A program made the position numbers and the translations under genes. A stretch of DNA of 64,000 nucleotides from Mucidula mucida (Eukaryota > Basidiomycota > Agaricomycetes > Agaricales > Physalacriaceae). The DNA is taken from contig JADNYV010000122.1 in NCBI GenBank assembly GCA_015501055.1, positions 47,722 through 111,721 on the forward strand, in the 5' to 3' direction. Shown in pieces: positions 1 to 12,286 of this stretch. Under the pieces are notes generated by a model. It was not told the origin of the DNA. It was given only the letters and a program-made list of their open reading frames with translations, and did not search any database. The stretch's first letter is position 1, and each line of letters begins with the position of its first letter.

Positions 1-2032
1 TTATTCGACTGGCGCCGGGAACAATGATTAGGGAAATGTTGGTGAGTGACGCGCTGCGCTGGGACGATTAACTGGTACTGACGCGCCAGCAGACATTCAA
101 ACATACGTTGTTCTTCAATCTGTTACTACCGCCCATTATCCTAAACTCCGGTTACGAGCTTAAGCAGGTAAGCAAAATGTGTAATCGCTGTTAAACACTT
201 GTTAACAATCGCTAGGAAAACTTCTTTCGCAATTTTGGTTCAATCCTCACCTTCGCATTCCTTGGGACCTTCATTTCTGCCGTCGGTGTGGGGTAGGCAG
301 ACCAGTTACCATAAACTGCCACGCAATTGATCACTTACAGGACAGGGTTCTTGTTTATATTTATTCGTTTCTCGGATTAGAGTCACTGGACATTACTCTA
401 CTGGAATGCCTAATTTTCGGGTCCACCCTCTCCGCGACAGATCCGGTCACCATCCTCGCTATATTCAATCAATACAAGGTCGACCCAAAGCTATACACCG
501 TTATCTTTGGTGAGAGTTTGTTGAACGATGCTGTCAGTATCGTTATGTACGAGTATGTAATATTCTCGCTCCCGTCTTACACCCACTCATAGGCGCCAGG
601 ACCCTTTCACAGTTCCATGGGACTGATGTCTATTGTCCTCCATCTTCCATGGAATTGGCATCTTCCTGCTGTCATTCAGCGTCTCCATGGCCATGGGTGT
701 CGCATTTGGCCTAGCCATGTCGCTACTACTAAAACATTCCTCCCTGAACCTCTACCCCGGCATAGAATCGTGTCTCGTCGCACTTTCCGCGTACACGTGC
801 TATTTCTTTTCCAATGGGATAGGCATGTCAGGGATCGTCTCGCTGCTCTTCTGTGGCATAACGCTTAAACATTACGCATATCACACGATGTCGCGCCGAA
901 CCCAGAGGTCGTCCAAATACATATTCTCCACCCTCGCGCAATTATCCGAGAACTTCATCTTTATCTACCTCGGCATGTCGCTCTTCACGAGTGCGCCCAC
1001 CAGTGAACGAGTAACCAACTACGTCAAACCTCTTTTTATTACCATCACCACCGTGGCTGTCATATTCACGCGTTACGCGGCGGTCTTCCCCCTCTCGGAA
1101 GCCATCAACTTCTTCCACAAACACGCCAGAGGCCAGAGGACCGAAGAACTGCCCCACTCTTATCAGATGATGCTTTTCTGGGCCGGGCTTCGAGGTGCAG
1201 TGGGAGTCGCGCTCGCTGCAGGGTTCAAGGGCGAGAACCGCGAAACTCTGCGTACGACCGTCCTTGTCGTCGTAGTACTCACAGTGATCGTCTTTGGCGG
1301 TACGACTGCGCGCATGTTGGAGGTATTGGGTATCCGCACTGGAGTGGAAGACGAGGCCGCGAGCTCCGACGAAGACGAGGAGACCGCATTGGGTGGGCGT
1401 ACTCCGTGGCTCAGTCGCCGCCCGTCCAACGGTTCTGGTCGTTGGGGTCGCTATGCTGATGATGAAACTTCCAGCTATCTGGTACCACAGAACCAGTCTT
1501 ATGCGCAGCGTGCTGCTCAACTTGGTTCCCATTACACGCCTCGGAACTTTAACCACCAAGCGCAGAATTCCCCTTTGGGACACGGCGTGTTCTCCACGTC
1601 TTCTTCTGACTCTCTCGAATCTGATGCGGAGACGTTCTTCCTTTGGCAGCAACTTCGATGCAGCAGCCCACTCATCCTCCGCCGCCGCAGCAGCAGCAGC
1701 AGCAATCAGGGAGTGTGCTCGGTGAAGATGGAAAGTGGTTCCAGACGTTGGATGAGCGGTATCTGTTACCGCTCTTCTCTAATGCGACTGCGAGCCGGAC
1801 GTTCCACGCACGGAGAGCGCGGCGGAGCATGAATGGGGGGGGCAGTTTGCCTGCGAGTGCGTTGGACACGCCGGTGGAGAGCGAGGATGATGGGGAAGGG
1901 TCAGGGCAGGAAGTCGAACTGGGAAGGCATGGCCACGGGCCTGTGGTCGGCGGCGCTGGGGTGGACAGCCGCGTGGAACGGGGACTGGCCAGCCCGATGC
2001 TGAGGACGAGTTCATCAGAGCGGTCACCATAA
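1..2032 (+). CDS. Endosomal/vacuolar Na+/H+ exchanger (NHX/NHE family), 5' partial, with two frame breaks
   Basis: Membrane antiporter that exchanges cytosolic Na+ or K+ for lumenal H+ in endosomes or the vacuole. The window enters inside the gene. Exons read about 2-41, 90-167, 216-292, 346-552 and 600 onward. They give the NHE hallmarks RLAPGTMIREML, LLPPIILNSGYELK, and LSATDPVTILAIFNQYKVDP followed by FGESLLNDAVSIV. Later transmembrane segments include FWAGLRGAVGVALAAGF (about 1175-1225). The tail holds an acidic stretch and the conserved end EDGKWFQTLDERYLLPLFSN (about 1720-1785), as in yeast Nhx1, and stops at 2032. Two frame changes are needed. One lies at 631-633, where a single T appears to be missing. 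The other lies between about 1587 and 1664; a weak 77-nt intron at 1587-1663 would fix it exactly. Either sequencing error or decay is possible. Family assignment is firm; gene integrity is not. Confidence 0.88.
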
Positions 2033-2522
2033 CCTTGGTCTGAACAAGGATTTTTTACGATGTATCGTTATATGGATTTTCTTTTTTTTCGTGTCGACTA
2101 CAAGCTTGTAGATGCTGTGGATATAACAAATCACTTCTTCTCTCCTCATCTGCTTTGTTCGTGAAGACTTCATTTTCGATGTGTGTCTCGGTGCCTTTTC
2201 AACATCCCTCGGAATTCTCCCCTCCGGACATCAGAAGCCGGACCCGATCCTTTCAAGGGATGCAGACAAGTTACAAAGTCCATTGTACAGAATGCACGGA
2301 AGACGCGGTAGAAGTATGATTGAGAGAAAAAAGAGTACTACAGAATACATGACACATGTAGCCGCATAATTTAGTGTAAAACAATAGGTTTGGATGGGGG
2401 AGGGGGTGGGTTGAAAATACAAAAATGTGTGTGTGGCGCAAGGAAAATACATGTATGTTCCCAATAAGGTATCTCTCCAGTAGTATAACCATATAAATGA
2501 CGCATATAAAGATAAAAATATA
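2033..2522. other. Intergenic between convergent genes
   Basis: The region lies between the exchanger stop and the G-alpha stop, which face each other. It is fairly AT-rich with T-runs and a G-rich tract near 2395-2410, as expected for two overlapping 3' UTRs. No coding signal seen. Confidence 0.6.
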
Positions 2523-4750
2523 TCACATGAGGTCCGCTCGGCGAAGGTGGTCACGCAGGATGGATTCCTCGACTGTGTGGGGAGGAGACGTGAGATGGGT
2601 GGAGCTTTCCAGAGGAGGCGGCAGGCTTACCTGCTCCGAGCGTGACTGCTGTACTTCGTGTGTCCTATAGATAGAGGTGATGAGAAGCACAGGGGGGAAA
2701 GAGAAAAAGGAAGCGACGGACAATGACGGATGTGAGATGGACATAGAAAGGTCGCTGCACAGGCGAGTTCTGCTTCAGGATTTCCCTAAAGTGCTGTTGA
2801 AAGTCTACACGAGCTAGTCAGCGCCACGAATCATGTAACCTGACGAGGCGCAACGCACATTTAGTCGCCATGGACAAAGTGTTCGCGCGGTCTGAGAAGC
2901 TAGGCACGTAGTCCCTGATTTTGACTCCGCGGCTTAGCTTGTTTTGTAAGAGGTCGCATTTGTTGAGAAAGAGAATGATCTGGTGGCGACGTTAGCGACG
3001 AGGGGTGGCGGGTGGAGAATGGCTTGGCAGGCATGCGTACCTGCGTCCGTGAGAGTAGTTTGCAAGAAATGACCGATTTCCATAACATGTAACTGTCTTC
3101 TAAGCGGTTCACGCGTCGATCTGAACGAATAAGCAAAAATACGCCAGGAGAATGCAGCGGGAACAAACCTTCAGCGAGTTTCTCATCGAAGCACGATACT
3201 GAGACGGCGATTACTATGGAACGGTAGACGAAAATGGATGAAGGAGCGTACTGGGTCTAGAGAAGTTCCGGTCAGCGTAAATCTTATTGAGTGGAGGGTA
3301 ATCGAGAACTCACGCAAGGAAGATAATTGCGTCAACTGAATGGAGCCAAGAAATGAATAAGCATTCACAATAAGGCTCCGAAAGGCTTACCATCGTCAAA
3401 GTAAGGGTACCAGGCAGCACGCTGACAGCGGTCAAATGCCTGCAAGGGGTGGAGAAGGGGGGAGAACTCACACTACTTCGCGTTCCACCGACATCATATA
3501 ATCTCCACTCTTGTCCGACTGTTCGACCTAGGCACAGGGTCAGCCCCCGGAAATTGCAGCGCACGAGCAAACATACCATGATCAAATACGAATCGATACT
3601 CCTGCACGCCGAGCGTCCGTAAGCGAGAACGAATTATATCGTCGTCTGTTGGCGTGTAGTCGGGCACCGCGATACGTTCTACATCGTCCAAAAAGCTGTA
3701 TAAATAGCCATCAAAAACTGATAGTGTGAGTGGGGAAGGACGGAGGAACGCACAAGCCGGGAGAATCCTCTATTCTCTGTTTCCGCCGACCGAGCATTTC
3801 CCGCACGGTGGGGTCCATCCAGAGCGTAGCCATGTCGTCTCTGCACCCCGATACGATGTCGAGGATGTCATTCTCCGCATCCCTCATTTCCTGGAGTGAC
3901 GAACCGAGATCGGGGCGTCCCCGAAGAGACTTTAGCTTATCGAAAGCCGACTTCCAGCCATTCGTAGCGTGTATCGAAAACTCGTGCGCTTTCTTCTCGG
4001 CGAAGGGGGCCGCGGTCATGATATCCGTCGAGTTGAGTTCTATAGCCGCGTTCCCAAGAGTGCGCTCGAGGTCGGCTTGGATACGGCGGAGGGGCCAAAG
4101 GCGTTGCTTGAGAAGACGGTGTTTCTCTTTGAATTTGAGTGGGGAGCCGCTTCTGGGATTGACGACGCGGTTGCTGGAGCCAGAGTCGTCAGAGTCGTCG
4201 CTGCTGGCGCTCTCTGTGCTGCTACGCGGGTGTGCAGTGACGGCCATTTGTTGGGCGAGGTCGTCTAATATATCGTTGACATTGCGGACGAGGTTAAACA
4301 CGATCACAGACCGCCACAGAAGGCGTTCTTCGGTCCATTCGCGGCGAGCATAAGTAAGTTGAAAGTCTAATCCAGATGCTTAGTTGCACACAGTCGAAGG
4401 AAAGAAATCGTACTTTTCAACGTTGCAGTCTTTCCACTCTCGCTCTGACCTATAAACATATGGCAATTGAAGGATTAGATAGAAACGGGAACCGACCTAG
4501 TAGCAGTAGTTTGACAGGCCGCTTCTTCTTCCTCTCTGCTTCGCGTTCCCGCCGAAGCTGGTCATCGATTTCATCGCTAGGGCAGCTGTCAGAGTCAGGG
4601 CAACTGTGTACAGCTGTAGGCGCACCTGCGTCTCTTGCTACTCTCCTCCTCCTGCTCCCTGGCCAGACGTTGCTCGGGGGTTTCGTCGAGCGGGGGTGCT
4701 AGCGCCAACGTTAATGGATCCTCGTCGAAGGAGCTCCCAGCCATGGACAT
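2523..4750 (-). CDS. Divergent heterotrimeric G-protein alpha subunit with altered switch II
   Basis: GTP-binding signalling subunit acting under GPCRs at the plasma membrane, in at least eight exons. The start is taken at 4750 (MSMAGSS...). Next come a KKKRPVKLLLL strand and a P-loop GQSESGKTATLK (about 4412-4450). The helical domain follows (3711-4355) with an acidic Ser-rich insert rich in SSDDSDDSGSS. Then come DDVERIAVPDYTPTDDDI and the switch I region RTLGVQEYRFVFD (3550-3690), switch II DVGGTRS (about 3480-3500), AWYPYFDD, DAIIFLA, VNRLEDSYMLW, NKCD (about 2935-2950), HFREILKQNSP and the end ILRDHLRRADLM. Canonical switch II is DVGGQRSERKKW; here the catalytic Gln is Thr and SERKKW is absent. 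The C-terminus lacks the Cys at -4. Mushrooms carry many such divergent G-alpha copies. The junction around 3190-3310 does not splice cleanly in my reading. Confidence 0.88.
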
Positions 4751-7708
4751 TGGCAGTTTTGTGGAGAGAAAGGGAAGGAAAGCTACCATGAAACGAAAAG
4801 GGCGCCTTTCATACTCTGGCAAGAGGCGAATCAATCACGGGAAGGCAGTCACCGTTCTTTTCCAAGGGTCGCTTGTGCCTTACCTCCTACCTTCCTTATC
4901 CGGCTGCTATCAATTCAGGGTTCAACCAGATCTCCACACCCTGCACAAACTGTATACAGTAAGCCTGGCAACAGCAGCATTGGCGCTGTCCTCGGCGAAA
5001 GGGACAAGACATCCAGCGCAAATATTCCACCAACCAATCTGCGGGCTACACGATGCCAAAGTCCCCATAAATTTTAACTAAACTTCTCAACGGCCCGAAA
5101 ACTCCTTGTATCCATGTTGGTCGGACCATACTGTCACCTAATCCAATACAAACAGTCAATGTCAATACCCCGGCGGCTATTGATGGAATTATAGGCATGG
5201 TTTGAATAGAATTTTTCCAACTGAGACCTCCCAGGCCTCGTGTATAGTACGACCGAACCGGGCCTGTCTCGTATTTGTTGACTCACGCAGACAACCCAGA
5301 GCAGCCCAAGGAAGAGGAGGATCTTGGCCGACGCGACGACCATGACCAAATCAATGACCGAGGGCCGATTCTGGACGAATCTGCGTTCTGACGAGGTGTG
5401 AATCAATTAGCGCAATCACGTTAGGTGGTGACATGAACAAAGTATCACGGAGGTTGGGTGCATCAATGCTTCGAAGTTACATACTTTTTTGTGAAGGGGC
5501 GTATTGATTCGCGGGCGTGAGCCGGTTATGTCCTAGAATGGAATGTAAGGCCCACTGGCAGGAGAGAAGCAGGAAACGAGGTAGTCGAAACGTGAGAGGT
5601 TGCGCCAACGTACTCTGTAGTTCCCAAGCCCTATGCTCCATGTCATGACGCTGCTAGCTAGCAAGGTACTCACATGAGCGTTGACGCGGCTCTTCCCAAC
5701 TCTAATACCCGACATCAGTGAGGCGCCGGAACTCAATGATTGTTCAATTGGTTGATGGTGGCGGTGGCGCGGGGATTCGACATCCCGGACGGTCATGCAA
5801 CGAGGCTCGACGAGTGGACCCCTGTGTTTATATTGCTGAAGAGACGAATGCTTCTGACAGCTTCCGAGCGACAGGTGGAATGTGCAGTTGTGTGGCAACA
5901 AGCACTTTGCCTCAGCACATTTCGTGAGAGACTTTCACCGAGCTCGGAATCAAGCACAAATCACTGATGAGCTCTCGTGATCGGAAGATCACTGAAACGA
6001 ACAGATATCGCCAAGGACGCAGATATAATAGACTGTATTGCCATAGTGCATCTGTCCATCGCGACGATTGTTCTGAAGGCACCGCTAATCGTAGTAGACA
6101 CTGCAGAAGCGCGTTCTGGCCTCACATCAATGCTAAAAATCGTTAGTCTGAACGGGTATTGAAACAGTGCGAGTATCAAGGGCTTACGGTAAGCAATGAA
6201 CACGGATACCATTTGCCTTTGTGGGCCTTTAGCGCGGTCGTGTACACGTTTATTCCGAGAAGAGCCTTCCTTGACAGTCAGCACGTTATGAGACAAGTCG
6301 CGACATCGTGACCATTTCTAAATTCAAATGCGAGAGTGCTATGTATCCTGTAGGCTGTCAGCCCGCTAAAAGTACTGATGTGAAAACTCATGTGTACGCC
6401 TGCCTGTACCGAATAAAGTCAAGAGGTGGCGCGAAACACGTATCGAATCCCCCCGACGCTTACCCGTTAATATGCACATATACATAGTAGCGGGTGAGTA
6501 TCCCGTGCGCAGATGGTAGAGTCCGCGTCCATCGAGCCCGTACTGGATCCGCCTTGCCGAAGCCTGGCTATCACGGGCCCGACAAATGCGTACCAGCTGG
6601 TTTACAGGGGAAAGCGTTTCGTGCCGTCCGCAAATCCCACCGTAGTTCGGAGGCTGTATAATTGGTGGCATTCTGATGATGTCCACTGCTAAGATCCCGA
6701 TGGCACTTGAAACAGAGCTTGAGCGATCCTCGAGAAGACTGCAACTTTCAGTTGAGATATTGATGCATACAGGAACATCCGTGAGGCCTTCAAGCCCGCT
6801 AAACTATGATATACAATCACTGACCTTTGTTGATCTGGTAGGTCAAAGATCGTGTACTACACCGTTTTGAAACGAAAGGTTTGTCGGTTTCCAAAGCGCG
6901 CCCCGTCTCGAATATGGGTCCAGAGATTGAGTTCAATTTACTATTCTGCGCAAAATAGGTGAGAAATCTTCGCGCTGGAGGCGATTGTGACGGTTCGTAA
7001 AAGGAATCTGTTCGGGACTATCGGCCGAGTTTTGCCGGCAGGCTTACAAATTCCAGCTTCTGCTTTTCATTGACTTGGTACTATGACTTCAAACCATCCT
7101 GGCTCTTAACGACACTTCAAGCTTACTAGCCTATCGAGCTGAAGACGAACAAGGTGTAATAAGGAGCATACCATCTGAACACAACGCGTCATCTTGGAAT
7201 GGCGGTTTTCTTCTCATAATCGTGTACTAAAAGGTAGTAGGACGTGTTCTTGCGCCACAGTACACACATTGACCGCGATGCTTGTGAGATTTTAATGCCA
7301 TTCAGCTCTTAATGATCTGAAACAATGCCGCCTGTATTTCTGCCCCGTAGCACTCGATTACAGCGGTCACCGGAATACTTACTGGTATAAGCTCGAGTTG
7401 TAAGTTATTCAGATTGGGGCTTGCCGCTTATCAACTTTCAGCCTTAGGAACTAAGCGATGTGTCCACTCGTCTGACCAGTTGTTCTTTCAGTACAAGCGA
7501 AAAGCGCCAGGACATATTCCGTGAGAACGCATTGTCCACAGTCCACAGGCCACAATAGGAAACACGCTGTGGCCCAAGTCTTGCCCATTGTCTGCTACAT
7601 TCGGTAATTGTTGTTTGTTTACAAAGAGACTGATTTCATATAAAGAGACGCACCTGCGCGTCGCTCAACCACCCATCTTCTTTTCCGCTCTCCACATTCA
7701 ACCACATC
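4751..7708. other. Long gene-poor stretch, possible degenerate minus-strand membrane gene
   Basis: No family is recognised. A minus-strand reading at 5134-5406 has one hydrophobic segment (MVVASAKILLFLGLLWVVCV). Minus-strand readings at 5533-5901 and 5961-6296 are separated by GT..AG-like signals, so a decayed multi-exon gene is possible, but no reconstruction gave a convincing protein. 6900-7590 shows nothing beyond stop-rich sequence. The last roughly 100 bp before 7709 is presumably the promoter of the WD40 gene. Confidence 0.4.
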
Positions 7709-9299
7709 ATGGCAAGCATCTCGCAACCGCCGTCTCCTTCCTCTCGAAGGCTCACAGGCAGCGCGGCTATCGCGTCCCCCCTCACATCTATGATAGGAAC
7801 AGACGAGTCAGTGTCCGCCGCTATGATGAGGAATAGAAAACGCCTTCGTTCTTGTCCACGAGTGGAATTAGGCGCCAAACGGGCCCGGCGCAGCTCTGGG
7901 AATAACAGCGAGCGGCCTCGTCTGCCATCCAACGCTGTAAGTCTTCTTCCAAACTCTCTCAATTTTATTCGCTCATCTAACGTCATAGTCTAACAATGGA
8001 GCGAGCTCCCGCAACGCCACGCGTATTGGACGGACAGCCTCTCTCAGCCGGCGCCAATCAGGTCCCATGGCGTATCTGCCAACTATCAGCCGTACCGCTA
8101 GTATGTCCAACATCAATCTGGTTGTTCCCCCGGAGTCACCCAGCTCTCTGCCTTTGGTCAAGCGTCACCTTTCCGAAACCCCGGTCGTTATGAAGTTCAA
8201 ACCTTCACCCTCCTTCGACAAACGTTGTGCTTTCCCGCTGGCATGGTCTTCGAAACAGGAGCTGTTCTACGCTGATGACAACTCCGTACGACGACAGTTC
8301 CCAAACAAAGAGAACCGTAGCTTCATTCAGAAGATGAAGGCGGCTGGTATGGCCGTCGGGATTTTTGGGGCTAAGAAGCGGGAATGCCTGGCCATTATTT
8401 CTCATGAAGACCAGTCGCTTACAGTATGGAGACTCAAGACTGCGAAGCGCCTGTATCGCTTCGGTATGAAGTCGGACAAGATGACGTCCATCACATGGCA
8501 CGAGAGCCTGATCAGCGTTGGCCTTGCATCCGGCAAGGTCGAGCATTTCGACGTCAGTGGACCGAAGACGCAGAAGCTCGCGCAGATGGGCATGAACACA
8601 TTGGAGCTTCTGTCTGGGCTGGTGACATGTGTTGCTTGGAATTCCGAAGGAACCGTGTTCGCAGCTGGCGACGCGTCTGGCAATGTTGGGGTCTGGAAGC
8701 GCGACGGAGAACGCCTGGTTCTCGGAGACAGGGATGCGAACTCGGTGGAGAGACGCATTCGACATGGCGGTGCCATAACGGTTAGTACATACTCTCAACT
8801 GATATCTGTTATGTACTCATTCCTATCATCGCAGACGTTGACTTGGTTCCCGTCCGACCCGAATCGTTTATTCACTGGTGACAACAAAGGCCTCATTCGC
8901 ATTTGGTCTCTCAATGGCCAAGGATCTACGTCGGACTCATCTATTGCTCGTGCGCAGTACGGAGCCTCCGGCCTTACAGCTGCTGAGCGCCTGCAATGCG
9001 ACTCCGTCATACAAAGCGTACACATATCGCGGCAGCTCCCCGAACTCTTCATTGTTTTCGGGAGCTATGCCTCTGACCATATCGTCCGAAAGACGCAAGA
9101 AAACACCGTGTCTGCGTATAGCCTACGTGATATGTCGCATTTGAAGGAGGTCACGTTGTACAAGAAGGTAGCATTTTCCAGGAACCACGATGATCCTAGT
9201 TTCTGTGGGAGTGCGTTGAGTGGGGATGAGACGAAATTGGCGTTAGCGATCCCGGAGCTTGGTGAGATTCGTATCTGGAATGCCTGGGGACCAGCGTAG
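7709..9299 (+). CDS. WD40-repeat protein, Cdc20/Fizzy-like propeller (paralogue of the 40-41.7 kb gene)
   Basis: Three exons, 7709-7936, 7989-8780 and 8835-9299, with introns of 52 and 54 nt. The sum is 494 residues in frame, and the second intron is itself in frame and contains no stop. The N-terminal 100 residues are basic and Ser/Arg-rich. They are followed by propeller blades such as LTVWRLKTAKRLYRF, ITWHESLISVGLASGKVEHFDV, VAWNSEGTVFAAGDASGNVGVWKR, TWFPSDPNRLFTGDNKGLIRIWSL and the last blade GEIRIWNAWGPA. A KEN tripeptide occurs near residue 145 (FPNKENRS). The Ile-Arg tail of true APC/C activators is absent, so it is probably a derived member and not Cdc20 itself. The gene near 40-41.7 kb has the same blade order and a similar ending. 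Function unknown. Confidence 0.8.
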
Positions 9300-9679
9300 C
9301 CTTCTTTCAACTGTAGGAGAGTTACCGCCCAGCACTATGTATCCAATCTGTTCGTGCGTTTGTACAATACTATTTATCTGCCAATCCATTTTAGACTCGT
9401 GTCATTGCTAGACCCGATCAGCTCTAGGTCGCACTGATCTTTCAGAACGGAGGCAGAACTTGTCATCGAAGACCCGACTCTCTATCCTGTGTCGGTGTTG
9501 ATAGCACTGGAGTCGCAAAATTGGTTCAATGACTTTGATTGTCCAGTTGCCCCGCAGTTCAAGAGCACCCCATTATCAGCGATTGCGACAGGAGATATTG
9601 CGACGACACGCATCCGCAGAGAATGCAATCTTCTCGTACGTAGCTTGTTGAAGAACCCGATTGAACTATAACACAGCTT
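9300..9679. other. Intergenic, 3' flank of WD40 gene
   Basis: No gene recognised. A 60-codon open stretch at 9489-9671 has no family features. The region ends at the target duplication of the adjacent MITE. Confidence 0.5.
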
Positions 9680-9687
9680 CATGAACG
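9680..9687. repeat. Left target-site duplication of the MITE (CATGAACG)
   Basis: Exact copy of 10222-10229 on the other side of the inverted repeats. Confidence 0.8.
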
Positions 9688-10221
9688 GTCAATGTCCGAC
9701 CGCGGGCGCCTCTGCCTATGAGAGGCAAATCCGATTTTTTCAAAGAAAAACAAGGACCCTCAGAGGCAGATCAGAGGCATCCACCAGAGGCAACACAGAG
9801 GCAATTCAGAGGCAATCCAAAGCAGTGCCAAGACCATGATATCGGTCGATCGGCTCGAGCTCCCGCGAGGCGATTCGTGCGACAGATGCCTTCTATGCTC
9901 CTCGAGATCGTCACGCTGCTCGACGAGACGATATTGGACGCTATATTTCCCCAGATCATCGTGAATACTTACAAATATTGAGCTACCCCCGGCCCAAGGA
10001 GACTTAGAATTGCGATTACTACTACAGACGTGTACGCGCGCACTCAAACGACTTCAAAGCAGCGTGACCGTAGTATTCGCCACGTTGAACCAAAAGCGTT
10101 TCAGGTTGGCTTTTGGTCTGCTTTTGGTCCGGATTGAATTAGCCGGGCTGTCTTCGGTCGCCTCTGCCTCTGCCTCCGGAGGCGCCTCGAGAGGCAGAGG
10201 CGCCGGCGGTCGGACGTTCTC
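9688..10221. mobile_element. hAT-like MITE, 534 bp, with 30-bp TIRs and 8-bp target duplication
   Basis: The left end (9688-9717) and the reverse complement of the right end (10192-10221) match at 26 of 30 positions, sharing the core GTCCGACCGC and GGCGCCTCTGCCT. The 8-mer CATGAACG directly flanks both sides (9680-9687 and 10222-10229). An 8-bp duplication is the hallmark of the hAT superfamily. Inside the left end, AGAGGCA recurs many times (9760-9825); inside the right end is a CCTCTGCCTCTGCCTC run. Such subterminal motif clusters are usual transposase-binding sites. No transposase reading frame is present, so it is non-autonomous. Confidence 0.82.
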
Positions 10222-10229
10222 CATGAACG
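10222..10229. repeat. Right target-site duplication of the MITE (CATGAACG)
   Basis: Exact copy of 9680-9687. Confidence 0.8.
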
Positions 10230-10960
10230 TTCCGAGGACTGGGTTCTGCCGGATGAGGTCATGGTACGCATGAGGCCCGACGACTCGCGCAAATCAACGC
10301 AGCGCCATTCGCTAGAGGACTGTGCTGCGTAGAGACGGCCCGGCTATGATCGCCCAAAGCAGGATTGGTGCCAAGAGATTGGACTGCGCCTCATCGTGCG
10401 CAGTGCGTGCAGCGGTGTGGTTCAGTGATTTCCCTTTCACGCAATAGAGGATTTTTGTAGCGCGGTCTAAATTTTGCCTTGATGATTTCGGATTTAACGG
10501 AGTTTGTCGTTGGGCTCGTTTAGGAAGGCGGGGCTTCAGCAAACGCGCGCATTTGTGGGTGCATTCGTCCTCCCCTTCCCTTCATATGTTGTCTCAGAGC
10601 TAAATTCAATCATGCAATCAGACGTACCAAGTGTGAGGACGGACCATGGCAGGGGTGACGCTGTAGCGCATTATTGCTCGCAGGCACACCCAAATGTGGA
10701 ACGAACCAAATGTTGGATTCGGATCCCCGGCACGACCCGGAATTACCTCGGAAGCCAAAAATTGGGCGTTACAAAAATCCTCTAATGCCGCACTTTTCTT
10801 TCAGGCCATTTTCCAACTGTGGTGCTTCTTTTTTGCTGCGTATTCTTCGCGCTCAAGAATATAAAAGCCAGAACATTCTTGAGATGAATTCTTCATACAG
10901 CAATCCCTTCTACTTCACCAATCCCTCCACATAGCACCTTCACTTTCGAGCTCCTTCATA
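10230..10960 (+). promoter_or_regulatory. Upstream region of the dioxygenase gene with TATA box
   Basis: No coding signal. A TATAAAAG box at about 10860-10867 lies roughly 95 bp before the ATG at 10961. CT-rich sequence follows it, a common arrangement in inducible, highly expressed basidiomycete genes. Confidence 0.55.
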
Positions 10961-12286
10961 ATGGTTTTCCTTCCCTCTCTTCTCACCGCCGCAATGACGG
11001 CCGCTTCCTTCGCTGGTCTCGCATCGGCCCATCCTCACATTAAACCTGGCACAATCGAGTACACAAAACGCGCCAACTTCCAGGCGAAGGCCCGGCGCTC
11101 TCTCGCGGGGTGCCAGGACGAGCTTTCGAAACGTGGCGGTCTTTACGAACGCTCCCAAAAGCGTCGTGAGGCCTTCGCGAAGAAGGTCAGGCGTACCAGG
11201 GATCTCCGTAAGCCTTTCGTTTGTTGTCCTGGAATAATGATTATTGACACTATTTCTAGGGGCGGATGTGCCCTTCAAACGCGATCTTGACACTGTCATC
11301 TCCACCAGCCATCATTCGAACTTGACCGGCGTCACCAACAACACCGACGCAGCAACGCTGTTCGCCGGTAACAGTTCTTGTGTACTTGCTCCCGAAGTCA
11401 CTCAGGGACCCTATTGTAAGTCTTCGTTTCATGGTCGACATCCATTGTCTAACCTTCATGCAGACGTTGATGGCGAGTACGTCCGCTGGGATATCCGTGA
11501 AGATCAACAGGGTGTCGATACCTATGTTGATATCCAGTTGATTGATGTCAACACGTGCGAGCCCGTCCCCGACGTTTATATGGATTTCTGGCATGGTGAG
11601 TCCAACTCATTCTTCAATTGTATTAATGTTTAATCTCGTTTCAGCGAACGCCACAGGCGTCTACTCCGGAATCGTCGCTGGTGGAAACGGCGATAGCAGT
11701 GATTCTACCAACATTGTATGTTCTCAAAAGACTTAGTTCACGCCGTTCGCTAATATGCTTCCAGAACAATACCTTCCTCCGTGGCATCCAGCCCACCGAC
11801 GAAGAGGGTGTCGCTCAATGGTTAACAATCTTCGCCGGACACTACACTTCCCGCGCCACACACATTCACATCGTCGCTCACCAGAACGGCACCGTTTTCG
11901 ACAATGGCACCTACGTCAGCGACGCAGTCTCCCACGTCGGACAAGTCTTCTTCGACCAGGATCTTATCACTGCCGTCGAAGTGACTGAGCCTTACGCTTC
12001 CAACACCCAGGAACTCACGACCAACGCCGATGACTCGATCATGGCTGAGGAGGCGGACGATATTGACCCCGTTCTTCAGTACGTTTACCTCGGTGATGAT
12101 GTATCGGACGGTATCATGGCGTGGGGTGCAATTGGCATTGACACCTCTGCATCCTACACCGTCAGCCCCGCCGCCACTCTTACTGAGGACGGTGGTGTTG
12201 CCGATTCGAACAGCGGTGGAATGGGTGGTGGAGGTGCTCCCAGCGGAAGCATGGGCGCTCCTCCCGACGCTTCGGCATCTGCCTAG
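10961..12286 (+). CDS. Secreted intradiol ring-cleavage dioxygenase
   Basis: Opens aromatic catechol-type rings between the two hydroxyl groups with O2 and Fe(III); secreted basidiomycete members are linked to breakdown of lignin-derived aromatics. Five exons (10961-11207, 11260-11415, 11464-11595, 11645-11715, 11765-12286) sum to 375 residues in frame. A signal peptide (MVFLPSLLTAAMTAASFAGLASA) is followed by a basic pro-region. The core reads CVLAPEVTQGPYYVDGEYVRWD, DVYMDFWHANATGVYSG, FLRGIQPTDEEGVAQWLTIF and GHYTSRATHIHIVAH. These supply the expected iron ligands: Tyr of GVYSG, Tyr of GHYTSR, and both His of THIH. N-glycosylation sites are frequent. The C-terminus ends in a Gly/Ser/Pro-rich tail. 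The chain is intact. Confidence 0.93.

Noticed and set aside
942..1652. Long minus-strand open frame
   Set aside because: Antisense shadow of the Na+/H+ exchanger; composition follows the coding strand.
5134..6296. Possible multi-exon membrane receptor on the minus strand
   Set aside because: Hydrophobic segment and splice-like signals exist, but no exon chain gave a recognisable or continuous protein.
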